NCBI RefSeq assembly: GCF_014203595.1
Contig: NZ_JACHJK010000001.1
Coordinates: 250,582-314,581 of the forward strand
DNA: 64,000 nt
Direction of reading: 5' to 3'
Source of the DNA: Streptomyces echinatus
Lineage (GTDB): Bacteria; Actinomycetota; Actinomycetes; Streptomycetales; Streptomycetaceae
In this document: positions 51,964 to 59,051 of the stretch, piece by piece
Layout: each line of letters opens with the position of its first letter
Numbering within the stretch: position 1 is the first letter of the stretch
Program-made: the position numbers and the translations under genes
The notes under the pieces: model-generated
The model's input: the letters and a program-made list of their open reading frames with translations, nothing else
Told to the model about the DNA's origin: nothing
Databases searched by the model: none

Positions 51964-52928
51964 GATCCCTGCCCCGCTCCGGCGGTGCTCAGCCGGCGCA
52001 GCTGGTCCGCCGCGTCCCACGGGAACAGGTGCAGGTTCCAGCCGCCCAGGCAGTTGATGTAGAGGGCGAGCTGGCTCGCCACGGCCAGGAAGTCCTCGCG
52101 GTCGAGGCGGTCGAGGCAGGACAGGAAACGCTGGGTGAAGCCCCACAGCTTCTCCAGGCCGCAGTAGCCCAGGAACTCGGCCGGGACACCGGTCAGCAGG
52201 CGGGCCATCTGGCGCAGGGAATCCAGCGGCATGCCACCGGTCACGGCCCGCACCAGGCCGCCGTAGGCGGCGTAGCCCAGCGGGCGCGTCTCACCGTTGA
52301 CGAACAGCAGGGTGGGCAGAACCGTCTCGTAGGTGCCGGCCCCGGAGGGAATCCAGCCCCGGTGCAGATCGGCGAGCTCGGGCGGCTCGGACAGCCAGAT
52401 CCGCTCGGTCTCGGCGTGCACGTCCTTCAGCAGGCGGTCCGCGTCGGGGTCGGTGGCGGTCAGAAGGGGGATGCGGTGGCCGCCCGCCACGCCCGCCCTG
52501 CGCACCTCGACCAGGATCTGCTTCTTCGTGGAGTAGACGGCGTCCCACACCGCGTGCCCGGCCTCGACCAGCGCCGGCATGTCCTCCGGCCGGACCCGGC
52601 CCACCGGGGAGGCGGGCATCGGCTCGGTCAGCGGGCCGTACTTGATGCCCAGATGCTGCAGCGCCGAGCAGAACACCGTCCCGTCGGGCGCGTCGCGCCG
52701 GTCGGGGATCCGGTGGGACGCGGGCAGGTGCAGCAGCGAGTGGATCGGGGCCACGTGATACAGGTGGGAGCCCGCCACCAGCGTGTGTCCTTGCAGGCTC
52801 TGGTAGGGCAGCGCTTCCCACAGCGCGTCGGCCAGTGCGGCGTTGCGGTCGTCGAGCTCGGCGGTGACGGTGATACCCAGATCAGGCCAGGCGATCTCGA
52901 TGTTCCGACCGGACAACGTCTCAGTCAA
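51960..52928 (-). CDS. Cucumopine-synthase-like protein (cyclophilin-like fold plus helical bundle)
   Basis: 322-aa protein. The TTG start is supported by GGGGGAG 5 nt upstream; no earlier ATG or GTG fits. The N-terminal 120 residues look like the cyclophilin-like domain of cucumopine synthase and DUF3830 proteins (IEIAWPDLGITVTAELDDRN, then WEALPYQSLQGHTLVAGSHL and GTVFCSALQHLGIKYGPLTE). The C-terminal 140 residues are helical (GYAAYGGLVRAVTGG, PAEFLGYCGLEKLWGFTQRF, INCLGGWNLHLFPWD). Rhizobium rhizogenes cucumopine synthase joins histidine and 2-oxoglutarate to a cyclic opine. I assign the family from memory of its motifs, so treat it as probable. First gene of a seven-gene operon. Confidence 0.65.
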   Translation of the reverse strand: MTETLSGRNIEIAWPDLGITVTAELDDRNAALADALWEALPYQSLQGHTLVAGSHLYHVAPIHSLLHLPASHRIPDRRDAPDGTVFCSALQHLGIKYGPLTEPMPASPVGRVRPEDMPALVEAGHAVWDAVYSTKKQILVEVRRAGVAGGHRIPLLTATDPDADRLLKDVHAETERIWLSEPPELADLHRGWIPSGAGTYETVLPTLLFVNGETRPLGYAAYGGLVRAVTGGMPLDSLRQMARLLTGVPAEFLGYCGLEKLWGFTQRFLSCLDRLDREDFLAVASQLALYINCLGGWNLHLFPWDAADQLRRLSTAGAGQGS

Positions 52929-53414
52929 GGTTCTCCCCCTAGTCAGGCATGTCGGGACGAGCGGGCCGAGTGATCGGCCGACGGTGGTCCGTGCCGGTCC
53001 CGACCGTCGCGCCGTACGCCGGCGGCCGGTGCTTTCCCCTCATCTGGCACGTGGGAGGTGGCGCGCGGCACTCATCCCTTGCTTCCGCCGCAACCGCCAT
53101 GCGTCGTTGCGACTTGTACGAGGAGTACACAGCCAACCGAGTGAAGTCGGCCAGGCGTGGAAGGCATGAAAGCGTCCGCAGGTCAGGGCCGTTTCTTTCG
53201 TAGTTTTGTACAAGGGCCGGCCGGACCTGGGGACCGTGGAAACTCCCACCCCTCCCGCCCTGGAACGTGCTCGGGGCGGCGGGTCCCGAAACAGCGCGGG
53301 GCGGCTCCGGGCGGTCCCGTACGGGCCACGCACGAGGCGTGATCACGCGGGAAAGCCCGGCCGCCGCCCGGCCGCGCCCCGCGGCTCACCCTCCGGCGAA
53401 CCGCGGAACGCCTC
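52929..53414. other. 486-nt intergenic region upstream of the unusual operon
   Basis: It separates the operon start (minus) from the stop of the GH3 gene (minus), so it should contain the operon promoter. It has a locally AT-rich stretch (53190-53214) with a perfect TTGTACAA palindrome (53206-53213) and an inverted repeat TGTAC-N5-GTACA (53115-53129). Short ORFs here have no coding bias I trust. Confidence 0.6.
53115..53213. promoter_or_regulatory. Two GTAC-centred palindromes, candidate operators of the operon
   Basis: TGTAC-GAGGA-GTACA at 53115-53129 and TTGTACAA at 53206-53213 share the TTGTAC half-site. They lie about 190 and 280 nt before the TTG start of the cucumopine-synthase-like gene. 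No regulator gene is adjacent. Confidence 0.35.
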
Positions 53415-55274
53415 TCAGTACGTCAGTCCGTGCCCGATCGGGAACAGCACCTGTGCGGGGTCGTCCGCCCGCTGCACCGGCACCGGCAGCTTCCCGCGGG
53501 GCGACATCCGGCCGGCGATCGCCCGTGCGGCGGCGCGCAGCTCCACGTCCGTCCAGCAGTACGTCGCCAGGCAGGCCCTGGCCGAGGGGAGCTGCGCGAC
53601 GTCGTACGGGTTGCGGATCGCCACCACGGCCACCGGCCTGCCCGTCGCCACGAGACGGTCCACCAGGGTCCGCTGGGAACTGCCCGCCGTCACGTTGTAC
53701 GTGCCGACCACCACCGCGTCCGCGTCCCGTGCCGCCGCGACGGCCTTGTCGATGGTCGCGGCTGAGGGCGCCGTGCCGGTGGACAGGGCCGTGGCGGTGA
53801 AGCCCAGCTCGGTGAGTGCGGTGGCCAGGACGCCGGTGGGCGGACCCGTCGTGCCGGACGGGGAGGCCGGGTCGGCGCCGACGACCAGGAGCCGGTTCTC
53901 CCGGCGGCGGTCGAAGGGCAGCACGCCGTCCTCGTTGACCAGCAGGGTGGTGGTGCGTTCGGCGATGCGGTCGGCGGCGGCCAGGTGCGACTTGACACCC
54001 ACGGTGCGGTCGACGTCCGCCGGGCTCGCCCAGGGGTGGTCGAGGACTCCGCGCCGGGCCTTCAGCCGCAGAATGCGCAGGATCGATTCGTCCAGCCGGG
54101 CCTCGGTCAGCTCGCCGTCCTGGACGGCCTTCAGCACCGCGTTCCAGGCCACGTCGAGCGCGGGCGGGTTGAGCAGCTGGTCCACGCCGGCCTTGAGCGC
54201 GAGCACCGGCACCCGGTCGTCGCCGTACTTGGTGCGTACGCCCTGCATCCCGAGGGAGTCGGTGATCACGACCCCGTCGTAGCCGAGTTCGCCGCGCAGG
54301 ATGCCGGTGAGGATCGGGCGGGAGAGGGTGGCCGGGTCGCCGGACCCGTCCAGGGCCGGGAACTGGATGTGCGCGGTCATGATGGAGTCGATGCCCGCCC
54401 GGATCGCGGCCCGGAACGGCACCGCGTCCAGCTCCTCCCACAGTTCCCGGCTGTGCGTGATGACCGGGAAGCCGTAGTGGCTGTCGACGGCGGTGTCCCC
54501 GTGGCCGGGGAAGTGCTTGGCGGTCGCCGCCACCCCGGCCGACTGATAGCCCTTCACCTCGGCGGCGACCAGTCCGGCGACCGCGTCCGGATCGGCGCCG
54601 AAGGAGCGGACCCCGATGACCGGGTTGGCCGGGTTGACGTTCACATCGGCGTCGGGGGAGTAGTCCTGGTTGATGCCCATCGCGCGCAGCTCGGCGCCGG
54701 AGATCCGGCCGAGGGTCCGGGCGTCGGAGCGGGAGCGGCCGGCACCGATCGCCATCGCACCGGGGAAGAGGGTGGCGGGCTCGCCGACCCGGCACACCGC
54801 GCCGTGCTCCTGGTCGGTGGCGATGAGCACCGGCAGGCCGCGCGGCTGGTCCAGCGAGGCCCGCTGGATGCCGTTGGACAGGCCGGCGATCTGGTGGGGA
54901 TCGCGGGTGTTGTGCGCCCACGTGAAGTAGATGATCCCGCCGACCCGGTACTTGGCGATCAGCTCGGCGGCGGTGCGGACGCCGATCTCCTTCAGGTTGG
55001 CGTCGATGTCGGCCTGGTCGGGGGCGGTGGCGGAGTGGCCGTAGACCCGCATCACGAAGAGCTGGCCGACCTTCTCCTCCAGCGACATACGGGAGATCAG
55101 GGCGCGCAGCCGGCGGTCGTCGTGGGGGGCGGCGTGGGCGGTCGTCGGTACGGTCAGCGCGGCGGTGAGGCCCGCGGTCGCGGCGAGGACGGCACGTCTG
55201 GACGGCCGTGCGGTGCTTCCCGTGCCGGTGTCGCTTCCCGTGCCGGTGCCGCTTCCCGTGCTGGTGTCGTGCAC
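53415..55274 (-). CDS. Secreted GH3 beta-N-acetylhexosaminidase (NagZ-type)
   Basis: 619-aa exported enzyme. Tat-type signal SRRAVLAATAGLTAALTVP after a Thr/Gly/Ser-rich N-terminus (about 1-25), cleaved near AHA/APHDD. GH3 N-terminal barrel: RMSLEEKVGQLFVMRVYG, ATDQEHGAVCRV, the NagZ loop ATAKHFPGHGDTAVDSH with the His/Asp acid-base pair, nucleophile Asp in VVITDSLGMQGV. A C-terminal GH3 sandwich domain (about 420-619) ends LFPIGHGLTY. It would remove N-acetylglucosamine from chitin or peptidoglycan fragments outside the cell. GTG start 5 nt after AAGGAG. The upstream region contains paired GAAACTTCC/GGAAGTTTC sites. Confidence 0.92.
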   Translation of the reverse strand: MHDTSTGSGTGTGSDTGTGSTARPSRRAVLAATAGLTAALTVPTTAHAAPHDDRRLRALISRMSLEEKVGQLFVMRVYGHSATAPDQADIDANLKEIGVRTAAELIAKYRVGGIIYFTWAHNTRDPHQIAGLSNGIQRASLDQPRGLPVLIATDQEHGAVCRVGEPATLFPGAMAIGAGRSRSDARTLGRISGAELRAMGINQDYSPDADVNVNPANPVIGVRSFGADPDAVAGLVAAEVKGYQSAGVAATAKHFPGHGDTAVDSHYGFPVITHSRELWEELDAVPFRAAIRAGIDSIMTAHIQFPALDGSGDPATLSRPILTGILRGELGYDGVVITDSLGMQGVRTKYGDDRVPVLALKAGVDQLLNPPALDVAWNAVLKAVQDGELTEARLDESILRILRLKARRGVLDHPWASPADVDRTVGVKSHLAAADRIAERTTTLLVNEDGVLPFDRRRENRLLVVGADPASPSGTTGPPTGVLATALTELGFTATALSTGTAPSAATIDKAVAAARDADAVVVGTYNVTAGSSQRTLVDRLVATGRPVAVVAIRNPYDVAQLPSARACLATYCWTDVELRAAARAIAGRMSPRGKLPVPVQRADDPAQVLFPIGHGLTY

Positions 55275-55613
55275 GTGCGCTCCTTCCAGAGGAGAACCGC
55301 TGAAGGAAACTTCCGAGGAGTCACCAATATCCGGGAAGTTTCTTTCCGTCAAGGGAATGCACAGTAACCAGGAAGCCGCCGCCGACCGCGTATTCACGGG
55401 GCGCGTCCAGCCCCTGGACGCCCCGTCATGTCCTTCGCCGTGACGGGCCTGCGCACGCCCGGGCTGACGTACGGCGACCCCGGCTGCGTACGCAAGACGT
55501 TCCCCGGCTTCCACGAGGCGTTCGCGGCGCTGCCCGCCGTCGGCCGACGGGGCTCTCGGCGACCACCACCGGAGGCCTCGGGCCCGGCGCCCGAAGCAGA
55601 GCGCGCCCGCCGC
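55275..55613. other. 339-nt intergenic region between GH3 and MFS genes
   Basis: The right-hand side of the GH3 gene holds its promoter and the inverted repeat above. The part 55428-55600 is GC-rich and can be read on the plus strand as a 60-codon ORF starting MSFAVTGLRTPGLTYGDPGC; it resembles no family I know and may be a gene remnant or chance ORF. Confidence 0.5.
55306..55342. promoter_or_regulatory. Inverted repeat GAAACTTCC / GGAAGTTTC before the GH3 gene
   Basis: GAAACTTCC (55306-55314) and its exact inverse GGAAGTTTC (55334-55342), 19-bp spacer, about 32 nt before the GTG start. Each half is itself close to the GAAAnTTTC type of site bound by some LacI-family sugar regulators in Streptomyces. 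Likely control site for GH3 expression. Confidence 0.6.
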
Positions 55614-56861
55614 TCACGCTCCGTCCGGTTCCGTGGCCGGCCTGCCTGCCGCGCGCAGTTCGGGCGTCGCCGTGGCCACCGCGGCGACCGCCAGCACACA
55701 CAGCACACCGCCCGTGACCAGGGAGGTCACACCGGAGGTCCAGCCGGCGAGGAGGCCGCCGCGCACATTGCCGAGGTTCGGGCCCGCCTGGCCGACGATC
55801 TGCTCGGCCGCGGTGACCCGGCCGAGCAGCGCGTCCGGGGTGCGGGTCTGCACGAGAGTGGAGCGGGCGACCACCGCCGTGGCGTCCGCCGCCCCGGCGA
55901 CCACCAGCAGGGCGAGCCCGGTCCAGGGGTCGCCGGACAGACCGAAGAGGACCAGGGCGGCGCCCCAGGTGGCGGACGCGCTCAGCATCACCGGACCCGG
56001 CCGGCCCAGCCGGGTCAGCGCGCCGGACAGCCCGGTCGCCATGACCCCGCCGACCGCCAGCGCCGACAGGAACAGCCCGAGCGTGCGCGGGTCGCCGCCG
56101 AACCGCTCGGCGTTGACCAGCGGGAACAGGCTCACCGGGAACGACAGCACGGTGGCGGCGAGGTCGGTGATCAGCGCGCCCCGCACGACCTGGTGCCCGG
56201 CCAGGAACCGCAGCCCGTCCAGCACCCCGTGCAGCCCCGCCCGGGACGGCTCGCCCTCGGGCGGCAGCGCGGGCAGCCCGAAGGCGCCGTAGAAGGCGAG
56301 GCCGAAGCTGAGGGCGTCCAGCAGATAGCAGACGCCGATACCGAACCAGCCCAGCAGCACACCGGCCAGCGCGGGGCCGAGCAGCATCATCGACTGGCCG
56401 GTCACCTGTTGCAGCGCCAGCCCGGCGGCCACCTGCTCCCTGGGCAGCAGCCGCGGCAGGAACACCCCGGCGGCCGGGGCGCCGAGCGCGCCGAAGGCCG
56501 ACTGCACGGCGACGAGCAGCAGCACCGCGGCCACCGGCACGTGTCCGGTGAAGCCCTGCACCGCGAGCAGCAGGGAGCAGGCCGCCTGGCCGACGGTGGC
56601 GACGAGGAAGACCCGGCGCCGGTCGGCCCGGTCCGCCCACGCCCCCGCGAACAGCCCGAACGCCACCAGCGGCAGGGCCTGCGCGAGGCCGACCGCACCG
56701 GTCCAGGCGGTGCTGTGGGTTCTGTCCCACACCTGGTACATGACCGTCACCATGGTCATGAACCCGCCCAGCACGGACACGGTCCGCCCGATCAGCAGCC
56801 GCCGGAACGGGGGCGAGGTGCGCAGCGGCCGTACGTCGACGAACGAGCGAGTGAGGGTCAT
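55614..56861 (-). CDS. MFS transporter (enterobactin/macrolide exporter-like)
   Basis: 415-aa major facilitator with about 12 hydrophobic segments: FRRLLIGRTVSVLGGFMTMVTVMYQVWD at the start (seen as FRRLLIGRTVSVLGG then TVMYQVW), the TM2-3 loop GAWADRADRRRVFLVA (motif A variant), LPRLLPREQVAAGLALQQ, and TLVQTRTPDALLGRVTAAEQIVG near TM10. This pattern is that of the MFS group including EntS and macrolide efflux proteins. ATG 56861 taken as the start, though it lacks a good ribosome site; GTG 56879 is in frame. No functional partner nearby; substrate unknown. Confidence 0.85.
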   Translation of the reverse strand: MTLTRSFVDVRPLRTSPPFRRLLIGRTVSVLGGFMTMVTVMYQVWDRTHSTAWTGAVGLAQALPLVAFGLFAGAWADRADRRRVFLVATVGQAACSLLLAVQGFTGHVPVAAVLLLVAVQSAFGALGAPAAGVFLPRLLPREQVAAGLALQQVTGQSMMLLGPALAGVLLGWFGIGVCYLLDALSFGLAFYGAFGLPALPPEGEPSRAGLHGVLDGLRFLAGHQVVRGALITDLAATVLSFPVSLFPLVNAERFGGDPRTLGLFLSALAVGGVMATGLSGALTRLGRPGPVMLSASATWGAALVLFGLSGDPWTGLALLVVAGAADATAVVARSTLVQTRTPDALLGRVTAAEQIVGQAGPNLGNVRGGLLAGWTSGVTSLVTGGVLCVLAVAAVATATPELRAAGRPATEPDGA

Positions 56862-56962
56862 GAGCGAGAGCGGGCACACGGCCCCGACGGCTGAATCACC
56901 GGGGGGAGGCTACCCGCGCCCCAACTCCCCGGCCAACGAATTACCCACCACCCCACCACCCC

Positions 56963-57007
56963 GAGCCCCCGCAGGGAGCGCGGGGGACTGCGCGCTCAGC
57001 CACACAC
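56963..57007. repeat. Streptomyces GC-rich intergenic element, copy 1 (diverged)
   Basis: Contains GGAGCGCGGGGGACTGCGCG followed by CTCAGCCACACAC; a diverged copy of the element at 57031 and 58967. It is intergenic and non-coding. Such units recur in many Streptomyces genomes. Confidence 0.75.
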
Positions 57008-57030
57008 GACGCTGACCCGACGACGGTCCC

Positions 57031-57076
57031 GAGCCCCCGCAAGGGGCGCGGGGAACTGCGCGCCCAGCCACACACC
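57031..57076. repeat. Streptomyces GC-rich intergenic element, copy 2
   Basis: GAGCCCCCGC, then AAGGGGCGCGGGGAACTGCG and CGCCCAGCCACACACC. About 68 bp from copy 1 in the same gap between the MFS gene and the isomerase gene, so the pair forms a direct repeat. Confidence 0.8.
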
Positions 57077-57126
57077 ACCCGCAGCCGACGGACTTCCTAC
57101 CCGGCCCCCACCCCCCCCGCGTCCCT

Positions 57127-57927
57127 CTACGCCGTCTCCCCCAACACCTTCAGCACATGCTCCCGCCCCCCACTCAACAGCCCCGGAAGCGGCGCAGCCG
57201 ACTCGTACCAGCGCTTCTCGTACTCCCAGCACAGCCACCCGTCCCACAGCCGCCGGGACAGCACATCCACACACTCGGTGAGCGGAAGCACCCCCGCGCC
57301 GAGCGGCAGCGGCGCGGTGTCCTCGGCCGAGGCGATGTCCTTGACCTGGACATAGCCCAGATGCGGAGCGAGAGCCGCACAGGTCTCCGCCGGCTGCTCA
57401 CCCCCGAGCCACGTGTGCATCACGTCCCACAGCGCGCCCACCTGCCGGTGCCCGACCGGACCGAGGATCCGGATCACGTCCGCCCCGGTGCGGTGCGAGT
57501 CGTGGGTCTCCAGCAGGATCCGGACCCCGAGCGCGGCGGCGTCCTCCGCGGCCGTGCCGAGCCGCCGCGCGGCGACCGCCTCCGACTCCTCGCGGGGCAG
57601 GTCCGGGTCGGCACCGGGGAAGACCCGGACGAAGGGCGCGCCCAGGTCATGGGCGAGCTGGAGGAGGTCCCGGATCTCCGCAAGGACGGGCGCGTCCTCG
57701 CCCGGGGCGGCGACGCGCGTGTACCCGGCGATGCCCAGCACCTCCACGCCCGCGGCCCGGAACAGGGCCGCGGTCTCCGCGCGTTCGGCGGGGGACAGGC
57801 CAGGATGCACCGGTTCCTCGGGATGGGCGCGCAGCTCGACGCCGTGATAGCCGTGGGCGGTCGCGAGCGCCAGGACCTCAGGGACGGGCAGGCCGGGGAC
57901 ACCGAGAGTGGAGAAAGCGAGCTTCAT
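57127..57927 (-). CDS. Sugar phosphate isomerase/epimerase (AP endonuclease 2-like TIM barrel)
   Basis: 266-aa TIM-barrel protein of the xylose isomerase-like/IolE family. MKLAFSTLGVPGLPVPEVLA start, GYHGVELRAHPEEPVH (first metal-proximal Glu), AGVEVLGIAGYTR, FVRVFPGADP, GVRILLETHDSHRTG (Glu), VGALWDVMHTWLGG (Asp-x-x-His), YVQVKDIASAEDT and WEYEKRWY with the terminal Glu. This Glu/Asp/His set normally binds a divalent metal. ATG preceded by AGGG; GTG 57933 is an alternative. It may belong to the sugar/cyclitol genes at 60363-63495 but is separated from them; substrate unknown. Confidence 0.85.
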   Translation of the reverse strand: MKLAFSTLGVPGLPVPEVLALATAHGYHGVELRAHPEEPVHPGLSPAERAETAALFRAAGVEVLGIAGYTRVAAPGEDAPVLAEIRDLLQLAHDLGAPFVRVFPGADPDLPREESEAVAARRLGTAAEDAAALGVRILLETHDSHRTGADVIRILGPVGHRQVGALWDVMHTWLGGEQPAETCAALAPHLGYVQVKDIASAEDTAPLPLGAGVLPLTECVDVLSRRLWDGWLCWEYEKRWYESAAPLPGLLSGGREHVLKVLGETA

Positions 57928-57945
57928 GGGCACCCTAGGTACCCC

Positions 57946-58875
57946 TCAGTCGCCGGGTCCATGCAACTCCAGCCGCCAGTCCTGCCCGACGAGGTCCTTG
58001 CCGAAGGAACGGTGCGGCTTCTCGGTGCCGAGGACGAAGCCGTGCCGCAGGTAGAGGCGGCGGGCGCTGCTCAGCACGTCGTTGGTCCACAGCACCAGGT
58101 CGCGGTAGCCGGCCCCGCGGGCGAAGTCGATCACGGCCCGCACCAGCCGGTCGCCGACGCCGTGCCCGCGCGCCTCGGGCTCGACTAGCAGCAGCCGCAA
58201 CCGCGCGGTGCCGGGTGCGTCGTCCCGTACGCACATCACACACCCCACCGGCCGCCCCGCCAGCTCGGCGATCCAGACCCGCTCCAGATGCGGGTCGTGG
58301 TCCTCGGCGAAGTCGGCGACGATCCGGGCGACGAGCCCCTCGTACTCGGCGTTCCACCCGTACTCCGCCGTGTACAGGGCGGCGTTGCGCTGCACGATCC
58401 AGCCCAGCTCCCCGGGCAGCGGCTCCCGCAGTCCGACACCCCCCTCGGGCCGCTTCTCCTCCCCGAGGATGTCCTGGATGGTCCGCATGGCCTCGGCCAG
58501 CCGGGACCGGTCCCCGGGGGCCACGCCGTCGAGCAGCGCGCCGATGGTGTCCTGGGCCCGCTCGTCCAGCAGCGCGGCGGTCTCCTGCCCGGCCGCGGTC
58601 AGGGTGACCCGGCGCCGGCGCGGATCGCTCTCCGAGGGCCCGCGCGCGATCAGCCCGGCCTCCTCGAAGCGGTTCAGGATCCGGCTCAGGTACCCGGCGT
58701 CGAGACCGAGCAGGCCACGGAGGTCGGCCGCGTCGAGCGAAGGGGCGTGCGCCAGCTCGTACAGCACGCGGGACTCGGTGAGGGTGTACGGCGCGTACAG
58801 CCGGCGCCCGTAGTCGAGGGCGCCGATCAGCCCCGTGTAGAACCGGTTGAACGCGCGGATGTCCTGGACGGTCAT
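57946..58875 (-). CDS. MarR-type regulator fused to a GNAT acetyltransferase
   Basis: 309-aa two-domain protein. N-terminal MarR winged helix (1-145): LTESRVLYELAHAP, LRGLLGLDAGYLSRILNRFEEAGLIAR, SDPRRRRVTLTAAG. C-terminal GNAT domain (150-309): GWIVQRNAALYTAEYGWNAEYE, VWIAELAGRPVGCVMCVRDD, LRLLLVEPEARGHGVGDRLV (acetyl-CoA pyrophosphate loop), LWTNDVLSSARRLYLRHGFV. This MarR-GNAT fusion is a known actinobacterial architecture, thought to couple ligand sensing and acetylation. ATG start; palindrome TGACTGAGTCA 18 nt upstream is a good autoregulatory operator candidate. It ends 18 nt before the isomerase gene on the same strand. Confidence 0.92.
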   Translation of the reverse strand: MTVQDIRAFNRFYTGLIGALDYGRRLYAPYTLTESRVLYELAHAPSLDAADLRGLLGLDAGYLSRILNRFEEAGLIARGPSESDPRRRRVTLTAAGQETAALLDERAQDTIGALLDGVAPGDRSRLAEAMRTIQDILGEEKRPEGGVGLREPLPGELGWIVQRNAALYTAEYGWNAEYEGLVARIVADFAEDHDPHLERVWIAELAGRPVGCVMCVRDDAPGTARLRLLLVEPEARGHGVGDRLVRAVIDFARGAGYRDLVLWTNDVLSSARRLYLRHGFVLGTEKPHRSFGKDLVGQDWRLELHGPGD

Positions 58876-58892
58876 GATCGCCCCCGGATGCT

Positions 58893-58903
58893 TGACTGAG
58901 TCA
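58893..58903. promoter_or_regulatory. Palindrome TGACTGAGTCA, candidate MarR operator
   Basis: Perfect odd palindrome (TGACT/AGTCA about a central G), 18 nt before the start codon of the MarR-GNAT gene. Position fits autorepression. A ribosome-site region and the start lie between. Confidence 0.55.
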
Positions 58904-58966
58904 GAGATCCCGCGAGCGTAACCCGCCCTCACCACCACGTCCACGCCTCAGACAAGAGACGACACG

Positions 58967-59009
58967 CCCCCCACAAGGGGCGCGGGGAACTGCGCGCCCA
59001 GCCACCACC
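58967..59009. repeat. Streptomyces GC-rich intergenic element, copy 3
   Basis: AAGGGGCGCGGGGAACTGCG and CGCCCAGCCACCACC, nearly identical to copy 2. It lies between the MarR-GNAT start and the LacI stop, again intergenic. Confidence 0.8.
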
Positions 59010-59051
59010 GACCCGCACCCGGCAACCGCCGGAACCCCCCCGCAACGGCCC

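Noticed and set aside
52939..53346. 135-aa minus-strand ORF upstream of the unusual operon, possible regulator
   Set aside because: No domain, no ribosome site, mixed composition; more likely promoter DNA.
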